Notes: generated by a model not told the origin, from the letters alone. DNA of 64,000 bases from an uncultured Burkholderiales bacterium (GCA_903932865.1 CAIZHQ010000026.1:124001-188000); one strand, 5' to 3'; counted from the stretch's first letter, positions 1-8,997 are shown. Numbers and translations: made by a program.

Positions 1-993
1 ACCACGCAAATCGGGCACCAGCTCATCAGTTTTCAAGACATCATCGGCACCTTTTTGGCCACTTTGCGCGAGCGCGCTGCGCAGCACTTGGGCAGCGCAC
101 CACGCCGCGTGGTGATGGGCAGGCCCGTGCACTTTGTGGACGATGACCCCGAGCGCGATGCGCAGGCCGAAGCCTCGCTTCGCCAAGCCGTGCAGTCGGT
201 GGGTTTTGACGAGGTGTCGTTTCAGCTAGAGCCGATTGCGGCCGCGCTGGACTACGAACAACGCCTGGCGGCAGAAAAAACCGTGCTGGTGGTGGACTTG
301 GGCGGTGGGACCTCGGACTTCACCGTGGTGCGCCTGGGGCCTGAGCGCAGGCAACAAGCCGATCGCAGTGCGGACATTTTGGCCACCTCGGGTGTACACA
401 TTGGCGGCACCGATTACGACCGTCAACTGAACCTGGCACAGGTCATGCCGCTGTTGGGCTATAAGCACTTGGGGCACGAGCAGCGCGAGGTGCCCAGCCG
501 CGTGTTTTTTGATTTGGCCACATGGCACCTGATCCACTGGCAATACCAACCCAGAGCCATCGCCCATGCCAAGACCCTGCGCAGCAACTACAGCGACCCG
601 CGCCTGCATGAGCGCCTGATGCAGGTCCTGAGCGAGCGCCACGGTCACCTGATGGCACACGAGGTGGAGCAGGCCAAGATCCGCTGCTCGGTGCAGTTGG
701 CGGACACATCGATGAACTTGGCCGTGATCGAAAAAAACCTGCAGGTGAGTTTGGGCCTGGAAGACATGCAGTCGAACTTGCGCGCGCTGCTGACGCGCAC
801 CGTGGCCTGTGCGCGTGAATGCGTGCAGCGGGCCGGCCTGAGCGATGCGTCTTTGGATGCCATCTACCTCACGGGTGGCTCGTCTGCCTTGCGCACCTTC
901 CAAAGCGCCTTGCAGGCCGAGTTTGTCGGTGTGCCCTTGGTTGGGGGCGATTTGTTTGGAGGCGTTGCACTGGGCCTGGCCTACCACCGCTGA
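1..993 (+). CDS. Hsp70-family (YegD-like) chaperone, 5' end cut by window
   Basis: The frame is open from the first base, so the N-terminus lies outside the window; 330 residues remain. Hsp70/actin-type ATPase signatures are visible: EPIAAALDY, the phosphate loop VVDLGGGTSDF (about residues 97-107) and the adenosine motif YLTGGSSAL near the end. The protein stops right after the ATPase domain, with no peptide-binding domain or lid, as in the YegD branch rather than DnaK. Role in that branch is poorly defined; a cytosolic ATP-dependent chaperone-like function is inferred. The next gene faces it from the opposite strand. Confidence 0.85.
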   Translation, partial: TTQIGHQLISFQDIIGTFLATLRERAAQHLGSAPRRVVMGRPVHFVDDDPERDAQAEASLRQAVQSVGFDEVSFQLEPIAAALDYEQRLAAEKTVLVVDLGGGTSDFTVVRLGPERRQQADRSADILATSGVHIGGTDYDRQLNLAQVMPLLGYKHLGHEQREVPSRVFFDLATWHLIHWQYQPRAIAHAKTLRSNYSDPRLHERLMQVLSERHGHLMAHEVEQAKIRCSVQLADTSMNLAVIEKNLQVSLGLEDMQSNLRALLTRTVACARECVQRAGLSDASLDAIYLTGGSSALRTFQSALQAEFVGVPLVGGDLFGGVALGLAYHR

Positions 994-1094
994 GGCGGGC
1001 ATCGGCTGCTCAAGAACGCGATGTCCATCAAGCCCTTGATGGGTAAACGGGCTGGGGTGGTGATGGGCCGAAGTCCCAATGGGCGCATGCCCGA

Positions 1095-2294
1095 TCAGGT
1101 CTTTTGCAGGTACACATAGGCGCCCATGAGAGGGTTGGCCTGGTCCAGCCGCAAAGGTGCGCGGTGCAAACGGGCCCACTGCCAGCCGTGCTGGGCGGCG
1201 AGCCCTTGCAGATAAGTCAGGGCGTGCGCATAACGCAGCGTGCTGTGCAACTGCACGGCCAGACCAGGATCCGCCTCTTCCACGGTGAAAGCCAGCCACC
1301 CACCTGGCTGCATGCGGGGCCCCAGGGCCTCAAATACCGCCTCCAGATGTCCTACGTAGATGAACACATCGGCCGCCAGCACCAAGTCAACCCGCTCGGT
1401 GTCTTGCTTCAAAAAATCAACCAAATCTCGGGCATGCAGGCTGTCGTAAACCCCCAGCGCACGGGCTTTGTCCAACATGGCCGAAGACAGGTCCACCCCG
1501 ATCAAGTGCTCGGCACGCGGACGAATCAAGCGGCCGCACAAACCGGTGCCACAACCCAAATCCCAAACCCGCTCAAACCGCATGCCCGGCGGGACGGGCA
1601 GTTGCGCCAGCAACACGCGGTGGCCCTGGTAGCCCAGCTGGCCCACCAGGTGCGCCTCAAAGTCGTTGGCGTATTGGTCGAACAGTGATTCCACATAAGC
1701 CGCAGGCGCGTTCACCACGGGCTCGTCCGGGCTCAGGGCGGCCAGGTAATAGCGGTGCAGCTCAGGGTCGGCCCCCAGCTGCATCGCGCGCTGGTAACCA
1801 GCGATCGCTTGCGCGGTCTGGCCCATGTCGCGCTGCACATGGGCCAGCTGGCTCCAGGCTTCGGCGAACTCGGGGTCGTGCGCCAAGGCCTGCTCAAAGG
1901 CTTTCAAGGCTTGCGGCAAGAGTGCCTGGTGCGCCAAACACTGGCCCCAGCGCAAACAAAATTCAGCCCCGTCGGCCCCCAAGGCACGCGCTTGTTCATG
2001 GCAATACAAGGCCTGCGGCCAGTCGCCTAAAGCCATTTGCGCAACACCCCAAGCCATCCAGCCATCGGTTTGGGTGGCGTCGGCGGCCAGGGCTTGGCGC
2101 AAACACACATCGGCCTGCTCAAAGCGGCCCAGATGCACGCAGCTCACACCCAGGTTCATCAACACCGAGGGTCTGCCTGGTGCCCGCTGCAAAGCCTGCT
2201 CAAACAGCGCTGCAGCCGCCTCGAAGTCGTGGCGTTCAAACTGTTCGATGCCCGCCACAAAGGCTTGGCGAGCTTGTTCGAGTGAAGGGTCCAT
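1095..2294 (-). CDS. TPR-repeat class I SAM-dependent methyltransferase
   Basis: The protein has 399 residues. Residues 1 to about 180 are helical TPR units (for example RPSVLMNLGVSCVHLGRFEQ and AEAWSQLAHVQRDMGQTAQA), and a Rossmann methyltransferase domain follows with motif I VWDLGCGTG at 243-251 and an acidic strand end IGVDLS. TPR plus methyltransferase fusions of this layout occur in proteobacteria and are thought to recruit a protein or glycan substrate, but the substrate cannot be read from sequence. It is convergent with the Hsp70-like gene and divergent from the MFS gene at 2388. There is no signal peptide, so it is probably cytosolic. Confidence 0.8.
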   Translation of the reverse strand: MDPSLEQARQAFVAGIEQFERHDFEAAAALFEQALQRAPGRPSVLMNLGVSCVHLGRFEQADVCLRQALAADATQTDGWMAWGVAQMALGDWPQALYCHEQARALGADGAEFCLRWGQCLAHQALLPQALKAFEQALAHDPEFAEAWSQLAHVQRDMGQTAQAIAGYQRAMQLGADPELHRYYLAALSPDEPVVNAPAAYVESLFDQYANDFEAHLVGQLGYQGHRVLLAQLPVPPGMRFERVWDLGCGTGLCGRLIRPRAEHLIGVDLSSAMLDKARALGVYDSLHARDLVDFLKQDTERVDLVLAADVFIYVGHLEAVFEALGPRMQPGGWLAFTVEEADPGLAVQLHSTLRYAHALTYLQGLAAQHGWQWARLHRAPLRLDQANPLMGAYVYLQKT

Positions 2295-2387
2295 GATCGC
2301 CAGTGTGACACAGGGTCTGCCCCCCTAGAACGCGTTCCATCCGGTGCAAGGCACAATGCCTGCTGACATGCGAACACCGGAGACACC

Positions 2388-3572
2388 ATGAAAGAAACCC
2401 CCTATGCTTGGGTGGTGGTCTGGGCCACCTTCACTTGCCTGGCGCTGATCTTCGGGGTGTCTTATTCGTTTGCGGCGTTTTTTGAATCGTTTGCAGCCGA
2501 GTTTTCGGCCCAGCGTGCCGATGTGTCCTGGATCTTTGGCCTCTCGGGCTTTGTTTATTTTGTGTTGGGCGCAGGGGGCGGCATGCTGGCCGACCGGTTC
2601 GGACCGCGCATCGTGTGTTCGTCCGGCATGGCGTTGATCGCATCGGGCTTGCTGGCCACCAGTTGGGCGTCATCTTTGTTGGCGGTGTACGTCAGTTATG
2701 GCTTGCTGGTGGGCCTGGGCATTGCGCTGGTCTACACCCCGTCGATTGCCAGCGTGCAGCCCTGGTTCACCGCCCGGCGCGGGCTGGCCGGGGGCATCGC
2801 CAGCTCAGGCGTAGGGGCAGGCACCTTATTGGTCCCGGTGCTGGTGGCCATGGCCATTGGCCCCATGCCCTGGCGTGAAGCGATGCAAGTGTTGGCGCTG
2901 GGCGTGTTGGTGTTGGGTTTGCTGGCAGCGGCTTTGCTGCGGCGCGCACCAGCGGCCCATGCCACGGGAGCAGGCGGCTCGGCCACAGGCCTGACTTTGC
3001 GTGAAACCTTGCGCAGCCCGACCTTTCGCTGGCTTTACCTGGCCACGGTGCTGGCTTCGCCTGTGATGTTCATCCCATTTGCGCACGTGTCGGCTTCGGC
3101 CCGCGATCTGGGCCTGAGCGAAGCGCTGGCCGTGGGCCTGGTGGGCTTGATTGGTGTGGGCAGCTTGGTCGGGCGTTTTGCCATTGGCCTGGTGGCCGAC
3201 CGTCTGGGACGGGCGCAGACGCTGGTGCTGATGCAGCTGTCCATGGGCGCGTCGTATGTGCTGTGGGGAGCCGCTGGCGGGCATTCGCTGCTGGTCTTGT
3301 TTGCCCTTTGGTTTGGCCTGAGTTACGGCAGCATCGTGTCGCTTTTGCCGGCCATTTGCATGGATTACTTTGGCGGCAAATCGGTGGCCAGCGTAGTGGG
3401 CGCTTTGTACAGCGGCGCGGCTGTGGGCAACTTGCTGGGGCCTGTGTTGGCCGGTGCGGTGTTTGACCACAGCGGCCACTACCTGGGCGTGATGGCGGTG
3501 TGCGGGGTGCTGTCGCTGTGTGCCACTTGGGCCTCTGGGCAGATGAAGCGCAGCGGGCAGGTGACGTATTGA
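2388..3572 (+). CDS. MFS transporter (monocarboxylate/oxalate-type family)
   Basis: This 394-residue protein has about twelve hydrophobic segments and the MFS loop motif GMLADRFGPR between TM2 and TM3, repeated in degenerate form as GLVADRLGRAQ in the second half. The N-terminal style (YAWVVVWATFTCLALIFGVSYSF) is typical of the oxalate/formate and monocarboxylate-type MFS branch. The start is supported by GGAG ten bases upstream. A CoA-binding protein gene and metY follow at 18- and 7-base gaps, suggesting one transcript. The substrate is not evident; export or uptake of a small carboxylate is only a family-based guess. Confidence 0.82.
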   Translation: MKETPYAWVVVWATFTCLALIFGVSYSFAAFFESFAAEFSAQRADVSWIFGLSGFVYFVLGAGGGMLADRFGPRIVCSSGMALIASGLLATSWASSLLAVYVSYGLLVGLGIALVYTPSIASVQPWFTARRGLAGGIASSGVGAGTLLVPVLVAMAIGPMPWREAMQVLALGVLVLGLLAAALLRRAPAAHATGAGGSATGLTLRETLRSPTFRWLYLATVLASPVMFIPFAHVSASARDLGLSEALAVGLVGLIGVGSLVGRFAIGLVADRLGRAQTLVLMQLSMGASYVLWGAAGGHSLLVLFALWFGLSYGSIVSLLPAICMDYFGGKSVASVVGALYSGAAVGNLLGPVLAGAVFDHSGHYLGVMAVCGVLSLCATWASGQMKRSGQVTY

Positions 3573-3590
3573 CCGAAAAGAAGGACCTCC

Positions 3591-4058
3591 ATGCACAACG
3601 ATTTGCACGCCCTTCGGCGCATCCTCAAAACGTGCCCCACCATCGCCGTGGTGGGGCTGTCGGCTGAATGGCACCGACCCAGCTATTTCGCGGCCAAATA
3701 CATGCAATCGCACGGCTTCAAAATCGTGCCGGTCAACCCGCGCTATGCGGGCACGCCCGTGCTGGGCGAGACCTGTTACGCCAGCCTGAACGACATTCCA
3801 TTCAAGGTGGACATGGTCGACGTGTTTCGCCGCGCCGAAGACGTGCTGCCCATTGCCGAGCAAGCGGTGCAGATTGGCGCGCGGTGCCTGTGGCAACAAC
3901 TGGGCGTGGCCAACCCCGAGGCCGATGCGCTGGCCCTGCAAGCCGGACTGGATTCGGTGAGCAACCGCTGCGTCAAGATCGAACACGCCCGGCTGTTTGG
4001 CGGCCTGAACTGGGTGGGCGTGAACACCGGCATCATCTCTGCGAGGCGGCTGGTATAA
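3591..4058 (+). CDS. CoA-binding domain protein (YccU-like)
   Basis: This is a 155-residue single-domain protein. It shows the Rossmann start TIAVVGLSAEWHRPSY, the strand FKIVPVNPRY and the helix turn VDMVDVFRRAEDV, all typical of the stand-alone CoA_binding family (YccU). These proteins bind CoA or a similar nucleotide; no enzymatic role is established. It lies between the MFS gene and metY with short gaps and is probably co-transcribed with metY. An AAGGA-type ribosome site precedes the ATG. Confidence 0.85.
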   Translation: MHNDLHALRRILKTCPTIAVVGLSAEWHRPSYFAAKYMQSHGFKIVPVNPRYAGTPVLGETCYASLNDIPFKVDMVDVFRRAEDVLPIAEQAVQIGARCLWQQLGVANPEADALALQAGLDSVSNRCVKIEHARLFGGLNWVGVNTGIISARRLV

Positions 4059-4065
4059 GAACCCC

Positions 4066-5349
4066 ATGACCGACCGCCAATTCCACCCCGAAACCTTGGC
4101 CATCCACGCCGGGCAAATTCCCGATGCGGCCACCGGCGCACGCGCCTTGCCCATCTACCAAACCAGCAGCTTCGTGTTTGACAGCGCCGAGCATGCGGCC
4201 TCGCTGTTCAATCTGCAGACCTTTGGCAACGTGTATTCGCGCCTGAGCAATCCCACGGTGGCGGTGCTTGAAGAACGCGTGGCAGCCTTGGAGGGCGGAC
4301 GCGCTGGGGTGGCCAGTGCCTCGGGCATGGCGGCCGAAACCATGGCACTCATGACCATCTTGCAATCGGGCGACCATGTGGTGGCCGCTGGGGCTTTGTA
4401 CGGCGGCTCGGTGACGATGTTGGCGGTGAGTCTGGCCAAGTTCGGCATCGAGACCACCTTTGTGGACGCGACCCAACCCGAAGCTTTTGCCGCCGCCATG
4501 CGCCCCAACACGCGGGCAGTTTATGCCGAAAGCCTGGGCAACCCGAGCATGGTGGTGCTGGACATTGCCGCCGTGGCCGAGGTGGCCCACGCACACGGCG
4601 TGCCACTCATCATCGACAACACTGTGCCCAGCCCGCTGCTGTGCAACCCCTTGGCGCTGGGCGCCGACATCGTGGTGCATTCAGCCACCAAATACCTGGC
4701 GGGCCACGGCACCACCCTAGGGGGCGTGGTGGTCGAAGGCGGAAAATTCCCCTGGGACAACGGCAAGTTTCCGGGCATGACCGAGCCGTCCAAGGGTTAC
4801 CACGGCGTGAAGTTTTACGAGACCTTTGGCGACTTTGGCTTCACCATGCGCTGCCGCATGGAAAGCCTGCGCGTGTTTGGCGCGGCACTCAGCCCCATGA
4901 GTGCCTGGCAGATTTTGCAAGGCGTCGAGACCCTGCCGCTGCGCATGCAAAAGCACTGCGACAACGCTTTGGGTGTGGCGAAGTTTTTGCAGGCCGATCC
5001 GCGTGTGGCTTGGGTCAATTACCCCGGCCTGAGTGACCACCCGCAACACGCCCTGATGCAGCGCCAGATGCGCGGCGCGTCAGGCCTGCTGTCGTTTGGC
5101 GTCAAAGGCGGTTTGGCGCGGGGCGTCAAGTTCATAGAGTCGGCCCAGTTCATGAGCCACTTGGTCAACATCGGCGACACCCGCACCCTGATCAGCCACC
5201 CGGCCAGCACCACACACCGCCAGCTCGACGAGGCTCAGCAACTGGCTGCGGGCGTGCCGCCCGACATGGTGCGAATCTCGGTGGGCCTGGAAAATCTGGA
5301 CGACATTTTGTGGGACATCGACCAGGCGCTGGACCAGGCCAGCCGCTGA
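4066..5349 (+). CDS. metY: O-acetylhomoserine sulfhydrylase (aminocarboxypropyltransferase)
   Basis: The protein has 427 residues, the full length of the Cys/Met-metabolism PLP family. PLP contacts include VYSRLSNPT, the SGMAAETMAL substrate pocket region and DNTVPSP, and the Schiff-base lysine is in SATKYLAGHGT (Lys209). The length and insert pattern fit the O-acetylhomoserine enzyme, which makes homocysteine from sulfide, rather than cystathionine synthase or lyase. It is soluble and cytosolic. It starts 7 bases after the CoA-binding gene, so translation is probably coupled. No SAM riboswitch fits in that short gap. Confidence 0.9.
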   Translation: MTDRQFHPETLAIHAGQIPDAATGARALPIYQTSSFVFDSAEHAASLFNLQTFGNVYSRLSNPTVAVLEERVAALEGGRAGVASASGMAAETMALMTILQSGDHVVAAGALYGGSVTMLAVSLAKFGIETTFVDATQPEAFAAAMRPNTRAVYAESLGNPSMVVLDIAAVAEVAHAHGVPLIIDNTVPSPLLCNPLALGADIVVHSATKYLAGHGTTLGGVVVEGGKFPWDNGKFPGMTEPSKGYHGVKFYETFGDFGFTMRCRMESLRVFGAALSPMSAWQILQGVETLPLRMQKHCDNALGVAKFLQADPRVAWVNYPGLSDHPQHALMQRQMRGASGLLSFGVKGGLARGVKFIESAQFMSHLVNIGDTRTLISHPASTTHRQLDEAQQLAAGVPPDMVRISVGLENLDDILWDIDQALDQASR

Positions 5350-5378
5350 AAACCCATGTCGAGGCTGAAGCCGCCGAC

Positions 5379-6257
5379 CTACAGGCCACCCGCGGCCTGC
5401 TTGCGCATGCGTTCAGACTGGAGCAAGCCCAGCCCCGCGGCCACCACCAGCGCAATGCCGCACCATGCCAGCGTGTTGGGTACATCGCCCCACATCAAGT
5501 AACCCAGCACCAGCGCCACCAGCAAGCCGCTGTAACGGAATGGCCCGATCACACTCATGTCGCCCAGACGCATGCTGAGCGTGAGCAAGTGATAACCCGC
5601 CGCCAAACACAGCGAGGCACCAAAAAGCAGCCCCATGTGCTGCGTGGTCATGGGTTTCCAGGGCTCGAACAAACTCCACACGCCTGACAGCAACATCACC
5701 ATGATGGAGGTGGACAAAGTGATCAGCAGTGAAGGCACGTGCGCGGGCACCAAGCGCGTCATGAAATCTCTGCCCGCGTGCAGCACCGCCGCAAACAAAC
5801 ACAGCACGGCGTAAGCATTGAAGTCCCCCATGCGCGGCTGCACCACCAGCAGCACGCCCCCAAAGCCCAGCACGATCAACGCCCACCGGCCAGGCGTGAC
5901 CCGCTCGTGCAAAAAGAACACGGCCATCAAAGTCAAAAACAGCGGGCCCGCCAAATTGATGGCCGTGGCGTTGCCCAAAGGGATGTGAAACACCGCTGTG
6001 AGGTAGGTGAAGGACGCCAGGCTGTCGAGCACGGCGCGGGCAGGCACCGAACGCGTGAGTGTGGTGCGCCAAAGCTGCAGCTGGCCCATCCACCCAGCCA
6101 GCGCCAGCAGCAAGGTTGTGGTCATCACGCCGCGCACAAAAATCAGTTGTGGGGTTGAAAGGTCCGCGCTGACCCACTTGACCAGCGCATCGTTGACCAC
6201 AAAAAACACCATGGCACCGGTCATGGTGACGATGCCGCGCCGGTTGTGCTGGCTCAT
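5379..6257 (-). CDS. EamA/DMT-family transporter
   Basis: This 292-residue protein has ten predicted membrane helices in two EamA repeats (first repeat from GAMVFFVVNDALVKWV, second from AYAVLCLFAAVLHAGRDF). Family members export amino acids or other metabolites. Its start overlaps the stop of the upstream hydrolase gene by 4 bases (ATGA at 6254-6257), so the two are translationally coupled. The conserved proline-rich and tryptophan positions (YLMWGDVPN) are present. The substrate is unknown. Confidence 0.85.
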   Translation of the reverse strand: MSQHNRRGIVTMTGAMVFFVVNDALVKWVSADLSTPQLIFVRGVMTTTLLLALAGWMGQLQLWRTTLTRSVPARAVLDSLASFTYLTAVFHIPLGNATAINLAGPLFLTLMAVFFLHERVTPGRWALIVLGFGGVLLVVQPRMGDFNAYAVLCLFAAVLHAGRDFMTRLVPAHVPSLLITLSTSIMVMLLSGVWSLFEPWKPMTTQHMGLLFGASLCLAAGYHLLTLSMRLGDMSVIGPFRYSGLLVALVLGYLMWGDVPNTLAWCGIALVVAAGLGLLQSERMRKQAAGGL

Positions 6258-7165
6258 GCCGCCAGCCCTTGCAGAAACGGCAAAGCCTTGGCCAGCAGCG
6301 CGTCAGGCGCTTCTTCGGCGATGTAGTGGCCGCAGGGCAAGGCCTCGCCGCTGACCTGCTTGGCCACTTTCTGCCATTCCTTGAGCGGGTCAAAACAGCG
6401 CTGCACCACGCCTTGCGCGCCCCACAGCACCTGGATGGGCATCTGAAGCCATCGCCCCTGCGCGATGTCTTCCCGGTCGTGTTGCAGGTCGATGCCCGCC
6501 GAGGCCCGGTAGTCTTCACACAGGCCGTGCGCTGCACCCGGCAGAGCCAGGCAACGCTGGTATTCGGCCAGCGCGCGCGGATCGAAAGGCGCCAGCCCTG
6601 CGCTGCGGTTGCCCATGACATCGGTCACATAGGCCGCTGGGTTGGCCGTGATCAAGCGTTCGGGCAGAGGTTGCGGCTGGATCAAAAAGAACCAGTGCCA
6701 ATAAGCGCGAGCAAAGGCTTCGGTGGTCTGTTCATACATGGCCAAGGTGGGCGCGATGTCGAGCAAGGCCATCCGCGTCACGGCCTGCGGGTGGTCCATG
6801 GCCAGCCGATGCGCCACACGGGCGCCCCTGTCATGGGCCAGCACTGCAAATCGCGCAAAACCCAGTTGCTGCATCAGACCCGCCTGGTCTTGCGCCATGC
6901 TGCGCTTGGCATAGGCGGCGTGGTCTGGGCCCCCTTCGGGCTTGGACGAGTCGCCATAACCCCGCAAGTCGGCGGCCACCACGGTGAAGTGCCGCGCCAG
7001 CGTGGGGGCCACTTTGTGCCAAATCGCCAAGGTTTGGGGGTGGCCGTGCAGCAGCAACAAGCCTGGACCCTGGCCGCCCACCATGGCCGACATCGAGATG
7101 CCGGGGCTGACCTCCAGCAAGTGGTGGGCAAATCCGGGAAACAAAGGCAAGGCAGGGTGATTCAT
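6254..7165 (-). CDS. Alpha/beta hydrolase of the haloacetate (fluoroacetate) dehalogenase type
   Basis: This 303-residue alpha/beta hydrolase has the oxyanion HGHPQT, the DLRGYGDSS loop, and a nucleophile elbow with aspartate instead of serine: AHDRGARV (Asp112, Arg113, Arg116). The other residues known for fluoroacetate dehalogenase are in place: YWHWFFL (His157, Trp158), DYR (Tyr219) and GHYIAEE (His280). In that family the two arginines bind the carboxylate, and His/Trp/Tyr hold the halide. A dehalogenase acting on 2-haloacids is therefore likely, though some family members turn over other small acids. It is coupled to the EamA gene downstream. Confidence 0.8.
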   Translation of the reverse strand: MNHPALPLFPGFAHHLLEVSPGISMSAMVGGQGPGLLLLHGHPQTLAIWHKVAPTLARHFTVVAADLRGYGDSSKPEGGPDHAAYAKRSMAQDQAGLMQQLGFARFAVLAHDRGARVAHRLAMDHPQAVTRMALLDIAPTLAMYEQTTEAFARAYWHWFFLIQPQPLPERLITANPAAYVTDVMGNRSAGLAPFDPRALAEYQRCLALPGAAHGLCEDYRASAGIDLQHDREDIAQGRWLQMPIQVLWGAQGVVQRCFDPLKEWQKVAKQVSGEALPCGHYIAEEAPDALLAKALPFLQGLAA

Positions 7166-7297
7166 GGGCAGTGTTGTGTCTGATTGGCCATTATTGCCCT
7201 GCCAGGCAAGGGACCCTGTGACCTTTGAGACCCTTGCTTGGTCAACGCTGCCGAAGGCTTAAACTCCCGGCTTTGATCCCTACACAAGGAAGACCCT

Positions 7298-8011
7298 ATG
7301 GGCGCGCAGTGGAAAGCAAAAGGCAAAGCACAGGCAGCTGACGCCAGAGGCAAGTTGTTTGGCCGCTTGGCCAAGGACATCATGATTGCCGCCCGCAATG
7401 GCGCCGACCCGGCCGCCAACTCGCGTCTGCGACTGGTGGTCGAACAAGCCCGCAAGGTGTCCATGCCCAAGGAAACGCTGGAGCGCGCCATCAAGAAAGG
7501 CGCGGGTCTGCTGGGCGAGGCCGTGAGCTTTGACCGCGTGATTTACGAAGGCTTCGCGCCGCACCAAGTGCCGGTGATGATCGAGGTGCTGACGGACAAC
7601 GTGAACCGCAGCGCGTCTGAAATGCGCGTGCTGTTTCGCAAAGGCCAACAAGGCACCTCGGGCTCGGTGTCCTGGGACTTTGACCATGTGGGCTTGATTG
7701 AAGCCGAACCCGCCCAAGCCGGTGCCGACCCCGAACTGGCCGCCATCGAAGCCGGCGCGCAAGACTTTGAGCCCGCCGACGAAGACGGCGTGACGGTGTT
7801 CATCACCGAAGCGACCGATCTCGACCTGGTCAGCCGCGCCCTGCCCGAACACGGCTTCACCGTGGTGTCGGCCAAGCTGGGCTACAAACCCAAAAACCCG
7901 GTCGACCCGGCCAATCTGAGCGCCGAACAACTCGAAGAAGTCGAGGCCTTTTTGGGCGCGATTGACAACAACGACGACGTGCAAAACGTGTTTGTGGGCT
8001 TGGCGGGTTAA
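7298..8011 (+). CDS. yebC: YebC/PmpR-family protein (translation or DNA-binding regulator)
   Basis: The protein is 237 residues, the normal family length. It opens with the diagnostic [18 protein letters not shown] and carries the conserved [12 protein letters not shown] and YEGFAP segments. The family was first described as DNA-binding transcription regulators, and members are now also linked to relieving ribosome stalling. AAGGAAGA sits just upstream of the ATG. The gene appears monocistronic and is closed by a strong hairpin terminator at 8029-8068. This is the YebC type with the GAQWK start, not a paralogue-specific assignment. Confidence 0.93.
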   Translation: MGAQWKAKGKAQAADARGKLFGRLAKDIMIAARNGADPAANSRLRLVVEQARKVSMPKETLERAIKKGAGLLGEAVSFDRVIYEGFAPHQVPVMIEVLTDNVNRSASEMRVLFRKGQQGTSGSVSWDFDHVGLIEAEPAQAGADPELAAIEAGAQDFEPADEDGVTVFITEATDLDLVSRALPEHGFTVVSAKLGYKPKNPVDPANLSAEQLEEVEAFLGAIDNNDDVQNVFVGLAG

Positions 8012-8028
8012 GCCCCACCCTTTCCTCG

Positions 8029-8068
8029 AAGGGCTTGACGGGTCATTCCCGTCAAGCCCTTTTGTTTT
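8029..8068 (+). terminator. Rho-independent terminator after the yebC-family gene
   Basis: A perfect stem pairs AAGGGCTTGACGGG (8029-8042) with CCCGTCAAGCCCTT (8048-8061) around a TCATT loop, followed by TTTTGTTTT. It lies 18 bases past the stop codon. Confidence 0.92.
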
Positions 8069-8089
8069 GGAGCGGGCAAACAACGCAAA

Positions 8090-8111
8090 TTGGTGCAAGT
8101 CCATGCACCAA
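8090..8111. promoter_or_regulatory. Perfect 8-bp inverted repeat upstream of the GntR/ABC operon
   Basis: TTGGTGCA (8090-8097) and TGCACCAA (8104-8111) are separated by 6 bases and centred about 100 bp before the sigma-54-like element. The half-site equals that of NtrC but the arms face the opposite way, so the binding protein is not assigned. Confidence 0.45.
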
Positions 8112-8163
8112 GCAAGGGAAATCCATGAGCCACACGTGATTTGCGCACACCTATGATGCGCAA

Positions 8164-8179
8164 ATCTTGCATACAAGAT
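8164..8179. promoter_or_regulatory. Probable GntR (FCD) autoregulatory operator
   Basis: ATCTTG-CATA-CAAGAT is a perfect 16-bp palindrome matching the general FCD-GntR operator pattern (TTG-TATA-CAA). It lies 57 bp before the regulator's start codon and 12 bp before the putative -24 element, a position suited to autoregulation. Confidence 0.55.
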
Positions 8180-8190
8180 GCCAAAACAAG

Positions 8191-8206
8191 TGGCACGGTA
8201 TTCGCT
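8191..8206 (+). promoter_or_regulatory. Candidate sigma-54 (-24/-12) promoter
   Basis: TGGCACG (8191-8197), then GTAT, then TCGCT (8202-8206): the GG and GC dinucleotides are exactly 10 bp apart, and the site differs from the TGGCACG-N4-TTGCT consensus at one base. The predicted start of transcription, near 8217, leaves a short leader containing AAAGGA before the GTG at 8236. Confidence 0.5.
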
Positions 8207-8235
8207 AGATGTTGCGTCAAAGGAATCCCTGACCC

Positions 8236-8997
8236 GTGAACTCCAAAGACATTGCCAACCGGATCGTGGAAGCGATCCTGGCCCAAAAGCTGATGCCCGG
8301 CACGCGCTTGGGCGAGCAAGCTTTGTCCATGTTGTTTGACTGCAGCCGCACCCTGGTGCGCGAGGCACTGATGCAACTGGCCGCACGCGGCATCGTGCAG
8401 GTCAGCTCACGCCGGGGCTGGTATGTGGTGCAGCCCTCCAAAACCGAAGCCCGTGAGGCCTTTGAAGCGCGCAGGGTGATCGAGACCGGCCTGATCCGCA
8501 GTGCCGGAGCCATGGACAAGACCACACTCAAGCGCCTGAAGCAGCACATCCAGCAAGAAAAAACCGCGCTCAAACAAGACGATGTGGGGCGTCGCAGTTT
8601 TTTGCTCGGCGACTTTCATGTGTGCCTGGCCGAGTGCTTGGGTAACCAGCTGCTGGCCGATACGCTGCGTGACTTCACAGCCCGCACCACCCTGATCGCC
8701 ATGCTCTACCAGTCCAGCCACGACGCGGTGAAGTCCTGCCAGCAACACATCGAGATCGTGCAAGCCCTCGAGCGCGGCGACAAAGAAACCGCCGAACAAC
8801 TGATGGCTGAGCACATTGGCCAGGTGCAAGCGGCTTTGCAGATCAACGCCACGCCTGTTGACCCGCTGGCCGAGTTGCGTCAGGCACTGGCGCCCATGAG
8901 TGCTGCACGTGCTTTACCAACCAAAACGGGTCGAATCGCCTTCAGCAAACCCCCTTCATCAACCTCACCTTCCACTTACCTAGGAGCCTTGCTATGA
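8236..8997 (+). CDS. GntR-family regulator, FCD subfamily
   Basis: The 253-residue protein has an N-terminal winged helix (RTLVREALMQLAARGIVQV, with wing RRGWYVV) followed by an all-helical FCD ligand domain with histidines in FHVCLAE, HIEIVQ and HIGQV, the usual metal/ligand positions. It starts with GTG after AAAGGA. Its last 4 bases overlap the ATG of the ABC binding protein, so it is the first gene of the importer operon and probably controls it. FCD regulators usually answer to small organic or amino acids. The end beyond the FCD domain (from about residue 215) is unstructured. Confidence 0.88.
   Translation: MNSKDIANRIVEAILAQKLMPGTRLGEQALSMLFDCSRTLVREALMQLAARGIVQVSSRRGWYVVQPSKTEAREAFEARRVIETGLIRSAGAMDKTTLKRLKQHIQQEKTALKQDDVGRRSFLLGDFHVCLAECLGNQLLADTLRDFTARTTLIAMLYQSSHDAVKSCQQHIEIVQALERGDKETAEQLMAEHIGQVQAALQINATPVDPLAELRQALAPMSAARALPTKTGRIAFSKPPSSTSPSTYLGALL

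Noticed and set aside
2346..2361. Sigma-54-like element before the MFS gene
   Set aside because: GG and GC are 10 bp apart, but three consensus bases are wrong and the match is mainly a small palindrome (AGGCA-CAA-TGCCT).
2826..4154. A 442-codon open frame on the minus strand
   Set aside because: It is antisense to the MFS and CoA-binding genes; low-complexity histidine/glutamine-rich translation without family match.
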